From Pontibacter ummariensis (GTDB lineage: Bacteria; Bacteroidota; Bacteroidia; Cytophagales; Hymenobacteraceae), in contig NZ_FZOQ01000003.1 in NCBI RefSeq assembly GCF_900188175.1, forward strand, positions 186,001 to 250,000: a stretch of DNA of 64,000 nt, read 5' to 3'. The notes beneath the pieces were generated by a model. That model made no database searches, was not told the origin of the DNA, and worked only from the letters and a program-made list of their open reading frames with translations. The position numbers were made by a program, and so were the translations under genes. Positions 35,795-43,658 of this stretch are shown piece after piece. How positions within the stretch are numbered: the stretch's first letter is position 1; the number at the start of each line of letters is the position of its first letter.

Positions 35795-36180
35795 TTTGTA
35801 CCTCCTTCCAGTTTATCTAATAAGTCTCTTATTTCGTCCAGCTCTTCTTTGGAAGTGCTCCTGTTGCCCAGTGCCTGCATCACCAGCTTACCGGCCGACC
35901 CTCTGAAAGCAGAATCCAGAAAACGATCCAGGAGTTGCCGTTGGGTGTCTTCTTCCTGTAGCAAGGGACGAAAAACGTGAGAGCGGCTTGTCTTGTCAGC
36001 TTCCAGCATGCCCTTTTCAGCCATGATCTGCATGAGCTTTAAGGTAGTGGTATAGCCCGCTTCTTTTGTTTTGCTGAGCTGCTCGTGCACAAAGCGTACT
36101 GTGCTGGGGCCGTACTGCCAGAGTACCTGCAGTATCTCCAGTTCAGCGTCTGTGGGTTTGGGGGTTTGTCCTAATGCCAT
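35791..36180 (-). CDS. BlaI/MecI/CopY family transcriptional repressor
   Basis: A 129-residue winged-helix repressor. The N-terminus PTDAELEILQVLWQYGPSTVRFVHEQL and the recognition region GYTTTLKLMQIMAEKGML are classic BlaI/MecI features; the C-terminal half is the dimerisation and cleavage region. Relatives are released from DNA when a BlaR1-type protease cleaves them. The gene is first in a two-gene unit with the M56 protease. Two palindromic operator-like sites lie directly upstream, which indicates autoregulation. Confidence 0.93.
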   Translation of the reverse strand: MALGQTPKPTDAELEILQVLWQYGPSTVRFVHEQLSKTKEAGYTTTLKLMQIMAEKGMLEADKTSRSHVFRPLLQEEDTQRQLLDRFLDSAFRGSAGKLVMQALGNRSTSKEELDEIRDLLDKLEGGTK

Positions 36181-36218
36181 AACTTAAAGAGGGTTACAAT
36201 GTTCTGAGTGTTGCACTA

Positions 36219-36226
36219 CAAGTATA
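36219..36226 (-). promoter_or_regulatory. Possible -7 promoter element of the BlaI-like operon
   Basis: The minus strand reads TATACTTG, one base off TAnnTTTG. Operator 1 ends directly against it, so a bound repressor would cover the core promoter. Confidence 0.4.
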
Positions 36227-36242
36227 TACGAATGTTTTCGTA
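36227..36242. promoter_or_regulatory. Operator 1 of the BlaI-like repressor
   Basis: A perfect palindrome TACGAA-TGTT-TTCGTA, 47 bp upstream of the repressor ATG and overlapping the probable core promoter. BlaI/MecI repressors bind such 6-4-6 dyads as dimers. Confidence 0.7.
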
Positions 36243-36256
36243 AAACGAAATTTAAT

Positions 36257-36272
36257 TACGATTATTTTCGTA
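36257..36272. promoter_or_regulatory. Operator 2 of the BlaI-like repressor
   Basis: A near-palindrome TACGAT-TATT-TTCGTA, one base off operator 1. Its centre is 30 bp from that of operator 1, about three helical turns, so two repressor dimers would lie on one face of the DNA. Confidence 0.65.
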
Positions 36273-36398
36273 TATGCTGGCGGGAGAAGCGAAAGTTGCC
36301 GTTAGAACAGCTGCCTCAGTGGGTGTGAGGCGGGCCCTGGAAATGTGCTGCGCCAGGCTCGAGAGGAATGAGGTAGGCAGGTAGCAGCACGATTAGTT

Positions 36399-37478
36399 TT
36401 AATGTGTTAAAGCCGACTTGATCATGATAAACTCGTTGATATTATCAGTATTGATGACCCCGGCCAGTTTTCCATTTTCAAGGACGGGATAAAGCGGCGC
36501 CTTGGTCTTTTGTAGCTCTGTGTAGGCCTCTGAAAGCTTGTCCTGCACATTAAAGGCGGTAAACTCTCCGGACATGATGTGCGCAACAGGGGTCTCCATT
36601 TGTTCTTCTTTCACGGCCTGGATCAATTGGCTACGGGTCAGGGTGCCAACTACCTGCCCCTCCTCCTCTACAATAAACTCATGCTCCGAGCCCATCAGCA
36701 GCTTGTTCAGTGCATCGCGCACTGTGTCGGTAGGGTTCAGCGTCACAAAGTTCGTCATCATGCCCTCCCGCACGCTGTGGCCCCGCAGGTAGTCCAGGTG
36801 CTGTACCAGGATGTTCTCAGAATAAGCCCCGAAGAAGACAAAAGCCCCGATCAGGATCAGGAAAGGGTTGTAGAGAAAGCCAACGAAAACAAAGCCGATA
36901 GCCAAAAGCTGCCCCAGGTTAGCCGCTATCTGTGTGGCGCGCACGCGCCCCAGTTTAAAGGCCAGCAGTGCCCGTAGTACCCGGCCACCGTCCATCGGAA
37001 AAGCCGGGATCGCGTTGAACAGCACCAACACCACATTCACAAAAAGCAACAGGTACAGGAAGTTGGCAGGTGTAATCTGAACAAAGAACTCCTCTTCGGG
37101 TACGTTCTGAAGCGATGGCAGCAGGAGCCACAGGATAAGCGCGATAACCACATTCACGGCAGGGCCTGCGATGGCAATGAGCAGCTCCTTCCTGGGTTTC
37201 TCGGGCATGCGCTCCAGGCTGGCCACGCCGCCGATGGGGAGCAGAGTGATAGTTTTGGTGTTGATGCCAAAGCGCTGTGCCGTAAGGGAGTGCCCCAGCT
37301 CGTGCAGTACCACGCAAAAGAACACGGCAAGTACAAACCCCATGGCCAGTAAGGTTGTATTAAGGTCACTGCCCCGCTGCGCCTCTCTAAAAGCTACCCA
37401 GCCCAACAGCAACACAAAAGTCCAGTGTACGAGTATTTTGATGCCGGCTACTCTACCTAAGGTAAGGGACCATTTCAT
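36399..37478 (-). CDS. Site-2 protease family (M50) membrane metallopeptidase with CBS domains
   Basis: A 359-residue protein. The zinc motif HELGH is at residues 59-63 and the second ligand block FPMDGG is near 160-165; about six membrane segments run from residue 12 to 220. Two C-terminal CBS domains (about 235-290 and 300-355; the first contains TVRDALNKLL) are likely to bind adenine nucleotides and regulate the protease. This is the group 3 (SpoIVFB-like/Rv2625-like) type of S2P. Neighbouring genes do not reveal its substrate. It lies 81 bp after the GH13 gene in the same orientation. Confidence 0.92.
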   Translation of the reverse strand: MKWSLTLGRVAGIKILVHWTFVLLLGWVAFREAQRGSDLNTTLLAMGFVLAVFFCVVLHELGHSLTAQRFGINTKTITLLPIGGVASLERMPEKPRKELLIAIAGPAVNVVIALILWLLLPSLQNVPEEEFFVQITPANFLYLLLFVNVVLVLFNAIPAFPMDGGRVLRALLAFKLGRVRATQIAANLGQLLAIGFVFVGFLYNPFLILIGAFVFFGAYSENILVQHLDYLRGHSVREGMMTNFVTLNPTDTVRDALNKLLMGSEHEFIVEEEGQVVGTLTRSQLIQAVKEEQMETPVAHIMSGEFTAFNVQDKLSEAYTELQKTKAPLYPVLENGKLAGVINTDNINEFIMIKSALTH

Positions 37479-37559
37479 GAGAATTTGCTTTTTGCGTTCG
37501 CTTTAAACTAACGCAGCCCCTTTGCTTATGGTTGAAGGTCACGAGTCTTGGGGCTGGTG

Positions 37560-39224
37560 CTAGCTTGGCTTTGTCTTGCCGCACTCTTCAGCCTGTCGTT
37601 CTTTGTCTTCGGGATGGAGCCTGAACCAACGGTACCCATAAGGGCTGATTGTTAGCCTGCCCCCCTTTGGCGGGTCATAGGCTGCGTTGCTGAATACTTC
37701 TGTTTGGTACCTTCCGCCACTGTCAAGCACAGGTAAGTGCAGTGATACCTCTTCGCCGCTCAGGTTATGCACCAGCACAGTTGTGTAGACGAGCGTACAG
37801 CGATGGGCAAAGACTTTCGGGTCTGTTTCCAGGATGTCGCATTGGCCGTTGCTCAGCTCAGGGTACTGCCGGCACAGCCGGATCAGGCGCTCCATCCAGT
37901 TGAGCAGGGAGTTGGTTTCGCGCTGTTGCCGCACAACGTTCAGGTGTTGGTAGGCGTACTCCCCCTCCGAAATAACAGGGTGGGGCAGCTTATCCGCAGA
38001 AGCGGTGGAAAAGCCCCCATTTTTCTCGGCAGACCATTGCATGGGGGTGCGCACACTTGTGCGGCCTTCCAGCGAAAGGTTGTCCCCCATGCCGATTTCG
38101 GCACCATATTGGATCAGGGGTGTGCCCGGCAAAGAGAAAAGCAGGCTATAAGCTAGTTCTATCCTGGCGCGGTCTCCGTTAAGTATAGGGGCAAGGCGGC
38201 GGCGAATGCCACGGCCAAAGATGCGCATGTCCTCATCCGGGGCGAACGCCTGAAAGACCTCCTTTGTCTCTTTCTCTTCCAGGTCCTCCAGGTTGAGTTC
38301 GTCGTGGTGGCGCAGAAAGTTTAACCACTGTAGTTGTTCCGCTTTAGGAGGCAGCATGCGGAGGCCTTTGGCTAGAGGAGTTCCTTCCTGCCGGGCCAGG
38401 GCAAGGAACAAGTGCTGGTTCAGCAGGAAGTTGAACATCATGTGTACCCTGTCTTTGCCTTGAAAGAACTTGCCCACTACCTCTGGCGGTCCTGATGCCT
38501 CTGCCAGCAGAACTGCGTCCTGGCTGTGCATGGTAATGAAGTCGCGCATGTCCTCTATCAGGCTGTAGTACTCACCTTTGTTTTGCACCTTATCGCTTTG
38601 CACCAAAATGTGGGCAGCATCTATTCTAAACCCAGACACACCGAGGGTAAGCCAGAAGCCCATGATGTGGTGCAGTTCTCTCCGTACTTCAGGATTGTTG
38701 AAGTTGAGATCCGGTTGGTGCTTGTAAAAGCGGTGTAGGTAGTAGGCGTCTGCTACTTCATCGTAGGCCCAGATGCCCTCCTGTTCACCAGCAAATGCGG
38801 GACTGCCTACCTGTTCTTCCGGTTTCTCTTTACGCCAGGTATAGTAGTCACGGTACTTAGAGTTCTCCTCGCGCCGTGACTTCTGAAACCAGGGATGCTG
38901 GTCAGACGTGTGGTTTACCACCAGGTCTATCAGTACCCGTATTCCCCGCTCCTTCGCCTCCCTGATAAAGGCAGCAAAGTCACCAAGGGAGCCTAACTTG
39001 CTGTGGACATTATAATAGTCCATCACATCGTAGCCGTTGTCACGGTTAGGTGTGGGGTAGAAGGGTAACAGCCAGATGCAGGTTATCCCTAGCGTGGCCA
39101 AGTAGTCCAGGCGCCCGATCAATCCCTGAAAATCGCCGATGCCGTCGCCGTCCGAGTCCTGAAAGGTCTCCACGTCCAGGGCATATATGACGGCCCGCTT
39201 ATACCAAAGGTCTTTTTCTAACAT
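37560..39224 (-). CDS. GH13 alpha-amylase family enzyme, trehalose-synthase-like
   Basis: A 554-residue GH13 protein. The opening WYKRAVIYALDVETFQDSDGDGIGDF and the region-I block DLVVNHTSDQHPWFQ are close to trehalose synthases (TreS). The nucleophile Asp is in GFRIDAAH (about 202), the acid/base Glu in LLAEASG (about 240) and the third acid in LRHHDELNLED, where TreS usually has LRNHDELTLE. TreS interconverts maltose and trehalose; an oligo-alpha-glucosidase activity is a fair alternative. There is no signal peptide. It starts 24 bp after the ASRT-family gene, so they share a transcript. Confidence 0.85.
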   Translation of the reverse strand: MLEKDLWYKRAVIYALDVETFQDSDGDGIGDFQGLIGRLDYLATLGITCIWLLPFYPTPNRDNGYDVMDYYNVHSKLGSLGDFAAFIREAKERGIRVLIDLVVNHTSDQHPWFQKSRREENSKYRDYYTWRKEKPEEQVGSPAFAGEQEGIWAYDEVADAYYLHRFYKHQPDLNFNNPEVRRELHHIMGFWLTLGVSGFRIDAAHILVQSDKVQNKGEYYSLIEDMRDFITMHSQDAVLLAEASGPPEVVGKFFQGKDRVHMMFNFLLNQHLFLALARQEGTPLAKGLRMLPPKAEQLQWLNFLRHHDELNLEDLEEKETKEVFQAFAPDEDMRIFGRGIRRRLAPILNGDRARIELAYSLLFSLPGTPLIQYGAEIGMGDNLSLEGRTSVRTPMQWSAEKNGGFSTASADKLPHPVISEGEYAYQHLNVVRQQRETNSLLNWMERLIRLCRQYPELSNGQCDILETDPKVFAHRCTLVYTTVLVHNLSGEEVSLHLPVLDSGGRYQTEVFSNAAYDPPKGGRLTISPYGYRWFRLHPEDKERQAEECGKTKPS

Positions 39225-39248
39225 GTTTGGGTGCTGCTAAGAAATAGG

Positions 39249-39632
39249 TTAGTGGCTGTCTCCTGCAAAAGCAATGGTACTCAGCAGGGCATTTTCCGAT
39301 TGGCGTGAATCCAGGCGGGTATGCTGCACTACTACCGGCACGTCAGACTCTATGACGCTGGCATAGTCGGTGTCACGGGGAACGGGTTCAGGATTCTTCA
39401 GGTCGTTAAAGCGGAGGTGCTTCGTGCGGCGCGGCTGTACTGTCTCTACATAAGGACCTACTGGGTCGCGGTCGCTGAAGTAGAGCCAGATCTTTATGTT
39501 TGCCTCCTGGTCAGAGGTGTTCAGAATGCAAGCGGTTTCGTGGCTGGTAAACTGGGGCTCGGGGCCATTGCCATAAGGGGGAATATAACCCTCTGCAATA
39601 GCCCATACTTTATGGCCGATGGCGTTTTTCAT
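39249..39632 (-). CDS. Sensory rhodopsin transducer (ASRT) family protein
   Basis: A 127-residue soluble protein of the family of the Anabaena sensory rhodopsin transducer. Diagnostic blocks are WAIAEGYIPPYGNGPEPQF, SHETACILNTSDQEANI, GPYVETVQPRRTKHLRFNDL and VVVQHTRLDSRQSENALLST. In Anabaena the transducer binds the cytoplasmic side of a sensory rhodopsin, but the family is wider than rhodopsin and has been proposed as a small-molecule, possibly sugar-binding, fold. No rhodopsin gene is in the window. Its place in one unit with a trehalose-synthase-like enzyme favours a role in carbohydrate sensing. Confidence 0.93.
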   Translation of the reverse strand: MKNAIGHKVWAIAEGYIPPYGNGPEPQFTSHETACILNTSDQEANIKIWLYFSDRDPVGPYVETVQPRRTKHLRFNDLKNPEPVPRDTDYASVIESDVPVVVQHTRLDSRQSENALLSTIAFAGDSH

Positions 39633-39730
39633 AGTCAGGAGATATCTTGTAACACATCATGCGGCTACGTTATGGCCGTATCTCCTACTACGGTTTTACT
39701 TTTACTCTTGGTTCAGAGGGTATCAAAGTA

Positions 39731-39767
39731 GTCGCCCGCTTTGTGCGCTACTTACAAAGCGGGCGAC
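39731..39767 (-). terminator. Hairpin terminator after the alpha/beta hydrolase gene
   Basis: A perfect 14-bp GC-rich stem, GTCGCCCGCTTTGT (39731-39744) and its complement (39754-39767), with a nine-base loop. It starts 16 bp beyond the hydrolase stop codon. No strong T-run follows. Confidence 0.7.
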
Positions 39768-39782
39768 AGTCTGGTGGGGGCA

Positions 39783-40688
39783 TTAGTTTAGCTTGGCCAG
39801 GAAGCGCCGGACATGTTTCCGGAACTCCTCTGGTTGCTCCTGATAGGGGCAGTGGCCGGTGTCCACCACCTGGTAAGTGGCATTCGGAAACTGAAAGCTC
39901 TTGTAGTGCTTCGGGCCGATAGCGTAATCATACTTGCCAGCAAATACCAGCACGGGGCTTTTTATTTGGGCTGACTTAACCGTGAAGTCCTGCTCATACT
40001 CTTTGTAGTTCCAAACATTGCTGCCGAAGTGCCAGTTTAGGGTCGTGTCCATCACAGCATTCATCTGCTCAAACATCTTCTTCTCGGGGTACATCATTTT
40101 GTACATCAGGTCCTTTTCATGCAGCTTGCCTACTACGCCTCCCAGGGCTTCGCCAACGGGTGTCCCTGGCTTACGTAACTCCGAGGCGGGTACGTTTAGC
40201 ATACGGGCCCCTTCTACTATATAACTTTCCAGGGAGTTATTCAGGTTGAGGGTGCTGTTTACGTAAATAGTGGCGGTTACATGCGTGGGCTGGGTATAAG
40301 CGTACTCCGTGGCGATGGTGCCACCGAAAGAATGGGGCATCAGGATCCACTTATCGTAGCCCATGTACTCGCGCAGCTCCTCAAAATCCTGTACCATCCG
40401 CGCCAGCGAGTAGTCGTTGTTCGCCGGGCTACCCGACCGGCCACAGCCACGCTGGTCCACGTAAATCATGGTCATGTCCTGTTCTACTACGTCCCCGCCC
40501 AAGGCGTAGAAGTACTTGGTCCAGGAGCCGGGGCCACCATGAATGAACAGACAGGGTTTCCCTTGGCCGGCTACCCGTACGTATAGCTGAACACTGTCAG
40601 ACGTGGTAAAATAAAAATGCTTTTGCTGGGCCTGCGTGGCCGTGGCCAACAGTAGCAGAAGCAGAAAGGAAAGAAGTGCTTTTTTCAT
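39783..40688 (-). CDS. Exported alpha/beta hydrolase, proline-iminopeptidase-like
   Basis: A 301-residue protein with a signal peptide to about residue 20 (ATATQA). The S33-type signature is clear: HGGPGSWTKYF for the oxyanion region, DQRGCGRSG, and the nucleophile Ser120 in PHSFGG; likely catalytic partners are Asp254 (GKYDYAIG) and His279 (DTGHCPYQ). S33 family enzymes remove N-terminal proline or act as esterases; the substrate here is not known. It stands alone with a hairpin terminator, divergent from arfB. Confidence 0.88.
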   Translation of the reverse strand: MKKALLSFLLLLLLATATQAQQKHFYFTTSDSVQLYVRVAGQGKPCLFIHGGPGSWTKYFYALGGDVVEQDMTMIYVDQRGCGRSGSPANNDYSLARMVQDFEELREYMGYDKWILMPHSFGGTIATEYAYTQPTHVTATIYVNSTLNLNNSLESYIVEGARMLNVPASELRKPGTPVGEALGGVVGKLHEKDLMYKMMYPEKKMFEQMNAVMDTTLNWHFGSNVWNYKEYEQDFTVKSAQIKSPVLVFAGKYDYAIGPKHYKSFQFPNATYQVVDTGHCPYQEQPEEFRKHVRRFLAKLN

Positions 40689-40812
40689 AGAACGGGCGAA
40701 ATGTTTTAAATAAAGTTGCTAAATATTTGTCGTTGAGAATAAGGACATCATTAAAAAATATTTATGGTGCTGCTCCAAGGGGTTAAGTGCACCTTTTTAC
40801 AAAGTATAGCGA

Positions 40813-41223
40813 ATGGATTTACAGAGCAGAGGATTAGAGCAGGAATTACAGTTTCAGGCGTCGCGCAGCGGGGGCGCTGGCGGGCAAAATGTGAACAAGG
40901 TCAACACAAAGATAGAGCTGCGGTTTGACGTGCAAAACTCCGCATTGCTGACTGATGAGGAAAAGGAACGGCTGCAACAGAAGTTAAGCAACCGCATTAA
41001 CAATGAAGGAGTTTTGCAACTGACTTGCCAGACGGAGCGAAGCCAGCTGCGGAACAAAGAACTGTGTGTAGAGCGCTTTTATGAGCTGCTACGGCAGGCG
41101 TTTACACGGCAAAAGAGGCGAAAGGCGACCAAACCCACCCGTTCCAGCGTGCGACGCCGCTTGGAGAACAAGAAAAAGCAGGCAGAGAAGAAGAGCAACA
41201 GAGGCTACCGGAGCGACTATTAG
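40813..41223 (+). CDS. arfB: Alternative ribosome-rescue peptidyl-tRNA hydrolase ArfB (YaeJ)
   Basis: A 136-residue class I release-factor-like protein with the catalytic GGQ at residues 23-25 in RSGGAGGQNVNKVNTKIELR, and a basic C-terminal tail (QKRRKATKPTRSSVRRRLENKKKQAEKK) that enters the mRNA channel of stalled ribosomes. It hydrolyses peptidyl-tRNA on ribosomes lacking a stop codon. The length and tail match ArfB rather than RF1/RF2. It is a single-gene unit, divergent from the hydrolase gene. Confidence 0.95.
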   Translation: MDLQSRGLEQELQFQASRSGGAGGQNVNKVNTKIELRFDVQNSALLTDEEKERLQQKLSNRINNEGVLQLTCQTERSQLRNKELCVERFYELLRQAFTRQKRRKATKPTRSSVRRRLENKKKQAEKKSNRGYRSDY

Positions 41224-41483
41224 CTTTTAGCCCGTTAAACTACTTAGTTGTTCCGCTTCTTCCGGCAGCTCAGGGACGGAGTTGGCGAGCCTTGCCCCTG
41301 TTAATTTTTGTTCTCTTATTTTCTGTTGGTAAGCAGGCTAAGGCGGTGATTGCCAGAGTGAAGCCGGGGTGCTGCCTGCTGCTTCGACTACTTGTGGTGA
41401 GCAAAGGTGTGCCAGGATACTTGGTCCCTGCCTTTTCAGGTAAGATATTTGCTGCCATTGCTGGCGTAAGAACACCCTTGTTT

Positions 41484-42059
41484 ATGAGAAATAGAATTCT
41501 GCTGATCATCGTGCTGCTTTGTGGGGTAAGCATGGCAGGTAACGCTCAAAAGTATAAAACAGCGGCAGGTGTGCGGCTGGAGAGTGACCGGTTCGGGTTA
41601 ACGATACAACAGAAGCTGCACGAATCGGGGACCTTAGAGGGCATTGTGGCCGTTGGTGCCCGGGAGTATAGCGGCACTGTGCTCTACGAGAAGCATTACA
41701 AGCTTTTGGGAGAGCGCTTTAACTACTATATCGGTGGGGGTGGCCATGTTGGTAACCTGAAAGACAACGGGGTGTTTACTGGCGTGGATGCTATATTGGG
41801 CATTGAGTATAAAGTAAACGGCTTGCCTTTCCTCCTCTCTGCCGACGTGAAACCGGCTGTGCATATTAACCACGAAGACTGGGTACAGCTCTCCTCTGGG
41901 GTTTCTGTTCGCTACGTGCTGGTAAAGGAAAAGAAAAAGAAGAAAAGTATCTGGCCGTTTGGCAACAGGGATGAGGGCAAGAGCCAAAAGAAAAGCAAGA
42001 ACAGAAAAGAAGAGAAGAAACCGGGGCTGTTCGATATCTTTAAAAAGCAGGAAGACTAA
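41484..42059 (+). CDS. Small exported protein with beta-barrel-like N-terminal part
   Basis: The frame is open from 41292, but the ATG at 41484 opens a clear signal peptide (MRNRILLIIVLLCGVSMAGNAQ) and is chosen; the product is 191 residues. The mature part has alternating strands (YYIGGGGHVG, VDAILGIEYKVNG, LLSADVKPAVHI) like small outer-membrane barrels, and ends in a Lys/Glu-rich tail (KEKKKKKSIWPFG and KNRKEEKKPG). No family is named with confidence. A weak hairpin follows. Confidence 0.75.
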   Translation: MRNRILLIIVLLCGVSMAGNAQKYKTAAGVRLESDRFGLTIQQKLHESGTLEGIVAVGAREYSGTVLYEKHYKLLGERFNYYIGGGGHVGNLKDNGVFTGVDAILGIEYKVNGLPFLLSADVKPAVHINHEDWVQLSSGVSVRYVLVKEKKKKKSIWPFGNRDEGKSQKKSKNRKEEKKPGLFDIFKKQED

Positions 42060-42793
42060 AGCGGTCGGAAATTTAAGTGTTGCAGGCAGTCCGCTTTTGG
42101 GAGCTGTACTCCGATCAAAAGAAAAGCCCGGTGGGGGCCGGGCTTCCTTACAGGGTTAAAGAGCTTTTTGGCAGGAAGTTCTGTCGCTTGCGCATGTTTT
42201 TTTTAAGTTTGCAGGGCAGGCACTACAGAAAGGGGGACTGTAGCGCTTCGCAAAGCGTATCAACAGAAGCTGCTTCCAAAAGATCTAGTTGGTCATCAAT
42301 CAAAGGGGAAAGCTCTTTTCCTTTATACTCTAACAAATTATCTCGAAGATTTTCTTATATCGAAACAGACTTGGTTTGTCACCAGGCCCCTAATTATAGT
42401 GGTATAGACCGGAGGAAAGGTGGTGCGGCTGTCGAAAGCAGTTCTTATTCCACTTGAGGTTTCTACGTTAGCACTGTATCCTCACCAAGGCCTTGCCTGC
42501 GCTATGCCTGCTGCCTATCCCTCAGGCTTTAGGCAGACGGCCGTCTTCTTTACGCACTCCTTTCTCTTGCGTAAAATTAGGGGCTTTGCCTGCGGAAAAA
42601 AAGGAATTAAGGGTGCGTTTTGTAACACCGGCAGATGGTGCGCAAGGGAGGTTGTGTACGACGTGTTGTAGCTTTTTAGGCGTAACAGAGGGTTTTTATG
42701 CTGCGGGTATTGGGGTGCTTTGTAACATTGGGTAGGTTATATGGCAATAGGCAAAAAGGCAGTGGCTGAAGAAGTTGCCTGTGCAAGCTCAGA
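42060..42793. other. Intergenic region, about 730 bp, ahead of the short-peptide array
   Basis: No gene recognised. Open frames at 42077-42457 and 42493-42735 have no supporting features. TGTAACA, the reverse complement of the motif seen at 30.7-31.2 kb, appears at 42621 and 42721. A weak hairpin sits at 42124-42145. Confidence 0.5.
42124..42145 (+). terminator. Possible weak terminator hairpin
   Basis: The arms AAGCCCGG (42124-42131) and CCGGGCTT (42138-42145) flank a six-base loop TGGGGG. There is no long T-run. It lies 64 bp beyond the stop codon at 42059. Confidence 0.55.
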
Positions 42794-42820
42794 CTATAAA
42801 GTAACTATAGCCTGAGCTTG
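42784..42820. repeat. Inverted repeat at the end of short-peptide gene C
   Basis: The arms CAAGCTCAGACTATA (42784-42798) and its near-complement (42806-42820) pair over 15 positions with one mismatch. It covers the stop codon and last residues of peptide gene C. It may terminate the array, though no U-run follows on the minus strand. Confidence 0.6.
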
Positions 42821-42955
42821 GGTGGCAATTGGCTGTGCAGTGGCATAAGCTATCAACTGTTGGCGTTCAGCCACTACACGGCGGTAATCAAAGGCATCTT
42901 TGCAGGCAAAGCAAAAGCCAGCTAGTATTGTGAATAAAAGGACCAGGATTTTCAT
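42794..42955 (-). CDS. Short-peptide gene C, diverged member of a three-gene array
   Basis: A 53-residue peptide found by reading the minus strand. It starts MKILVLLFTILAGF, like its two neighbours, but the rest has diverged (KDAFDYRRVVAERQQLIAYA, then a Gln/Ala-rich tail) and the NLLPEVEIVA block is absent. The 20 bp before the ATG resembles that of gene B (ACAA then ATAAAAC). It may be a decaying or functionally changed copy. Two Cys residues follow the hydrophobic stretch, without a clean lipobox. Confidence 0.5.
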   Translation of the reverse strand: MKILVLLFTILAGFCFACKDAFDYRRVVAERQQLIAYATAQPIATQAQAIVTL

Positions 42956-43014
42956 CGTTTTATCTTGTCTAATGGTTGCGGTCGTAGGTCTGTTCCTTCA
43001 AAGGCTGCGAGGCA

Positions 43015-43179
43015 CTAGCTTTGTGGTGCCACTATCTCTACTTCTGGCAGTAAATTGCCGTGGTGCTTATACTCTTTGATCTCATTTCGGGTACTGATCT
43101 GATTCATGTCATCAACTGACTTCTTTACAGTGGCTCCGAATCCGAATAAAATGGCGAATAATAAAATGATAATTTTCAT
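43015..43179 (-). CDS. Short-peptide gene B with NLLPEVEIVA motif
   Basis: A 54-residue peptide: hydrophobic MKIIILLFAILFGFGA, a charged middle with KKSVDD and ISTRNEIKEY, then NLLPEVEIVA close to the C-terminus. It aligns without gaps to gene A over its whole length. The stop is TAG at 43015. The leader lacks a Shine-Dalgarno and reads ACAAAATAAAACC before the ATG. The gap to gene A is 56 bp and to gene C 59 bp. No known family is recognised. Conservation of two copies at the protein level is the main evidence that it is coding. Confidence 0.7.
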   Translation of the reverse strand: MKIIILLFAILFGFGATVKKSVDDMNQISTRNEIKEYKHHGNLLPEVEIVAPQS

Positions 43180-43235
43180 GGTTTTATTTTGTTATAGTTT
43201 TTAGGATCGTGTTTGGTACTTGTGCTTGGTATGGT

Positions 43236-43418
43236 TTAGTTGTGGAGGCCAGCGTTGCTACTTTCTGCCACAATCTCCACCTCAGGTAAAAGATTAGGGA
43301 GGTTTTGATAGGCTTTCATCTCGTTTCTTTTAGAGATCTCTTTCAAGTCGTCAGCAGACTTTTTAACGTTAGCTCCTAAACCGAATAACATGGCGAATAA
43401 AAGGACGATGATTTTCAT
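43236..43418 (-). CDS. Short-peptide gene A with NLLPEVEIVA motif
   Basis: A 60-residue peptide with N-terminal MKIIVLLFAMLFGLGA (membrane anchor or signal-like), then NVKKSADDLKEISKRNEMKAY and NLLPEVEIVA, with a short polar tail. It is the first gene of the array on the minus strand and the longest. Identity to gene B is high in the KKS-x-DD, IS-x-RNE and LLPEVEIVA blocks. The hydrophobic part is followed by Asn-Val-Lys-Lys and has no obvious signal peptidase site. Its function is unknown. Confidence 0.75.
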   Translation of the reverse strand: MKIIVLLFAMLFGLGANVKKSADDLKEISKRNEMKAYQNLPNLLPEVEIVAESSNAGLHN

Positions 43419-43626
43419 AGTTTTAAGTTTTATAAGTTCTAAGTATTCTTTTCTTGTTTCTGCTTAATAGATAGCGGCTTAGGTCTAAAGGTTGCTTGCG
43501 CCGCTATAATTATTTTAATTTCTGATTGAGCTATTACACTTTGTGTGCCAAACTAGATAACTTATTGATTATTAGCATGTTATCCAGGTGGTGTTTGTGT
43601 GGGGATAAGTGAAAACTGTCCGGTGC

Positions 43627-43654
43627 CGAACACCTGACTGTTCGCTCTCGAACA
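43627..43654. promoter_or_regulatory. Inverted CGAACA repeats in front of the sterol-desaturase-family gene
   Basis: CGAACA (43627-43632), its reverse complement TGTTCG (43639-43644) and a third CGAACA (43649-43654) sit 5 to 32 bp before the ATG at 43659. The inverted pair has a six-base spacer, like an operator. Confidence 0.4.
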
Positions 43655-43658
43655 ACTA

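Noticed and set aside
41292..41483. N-terminal extension of the small exported protein
   Set aside because: The ATG at 41484 opens directly into a good signal peptide; the extension has no such feature.
42077..42735. Small plus-strand frames ahead of the short-peptide array
   Set aside because: Composition looks random and there is no repeated or conserved element apart from the hairpin and TGTAACA motifs.
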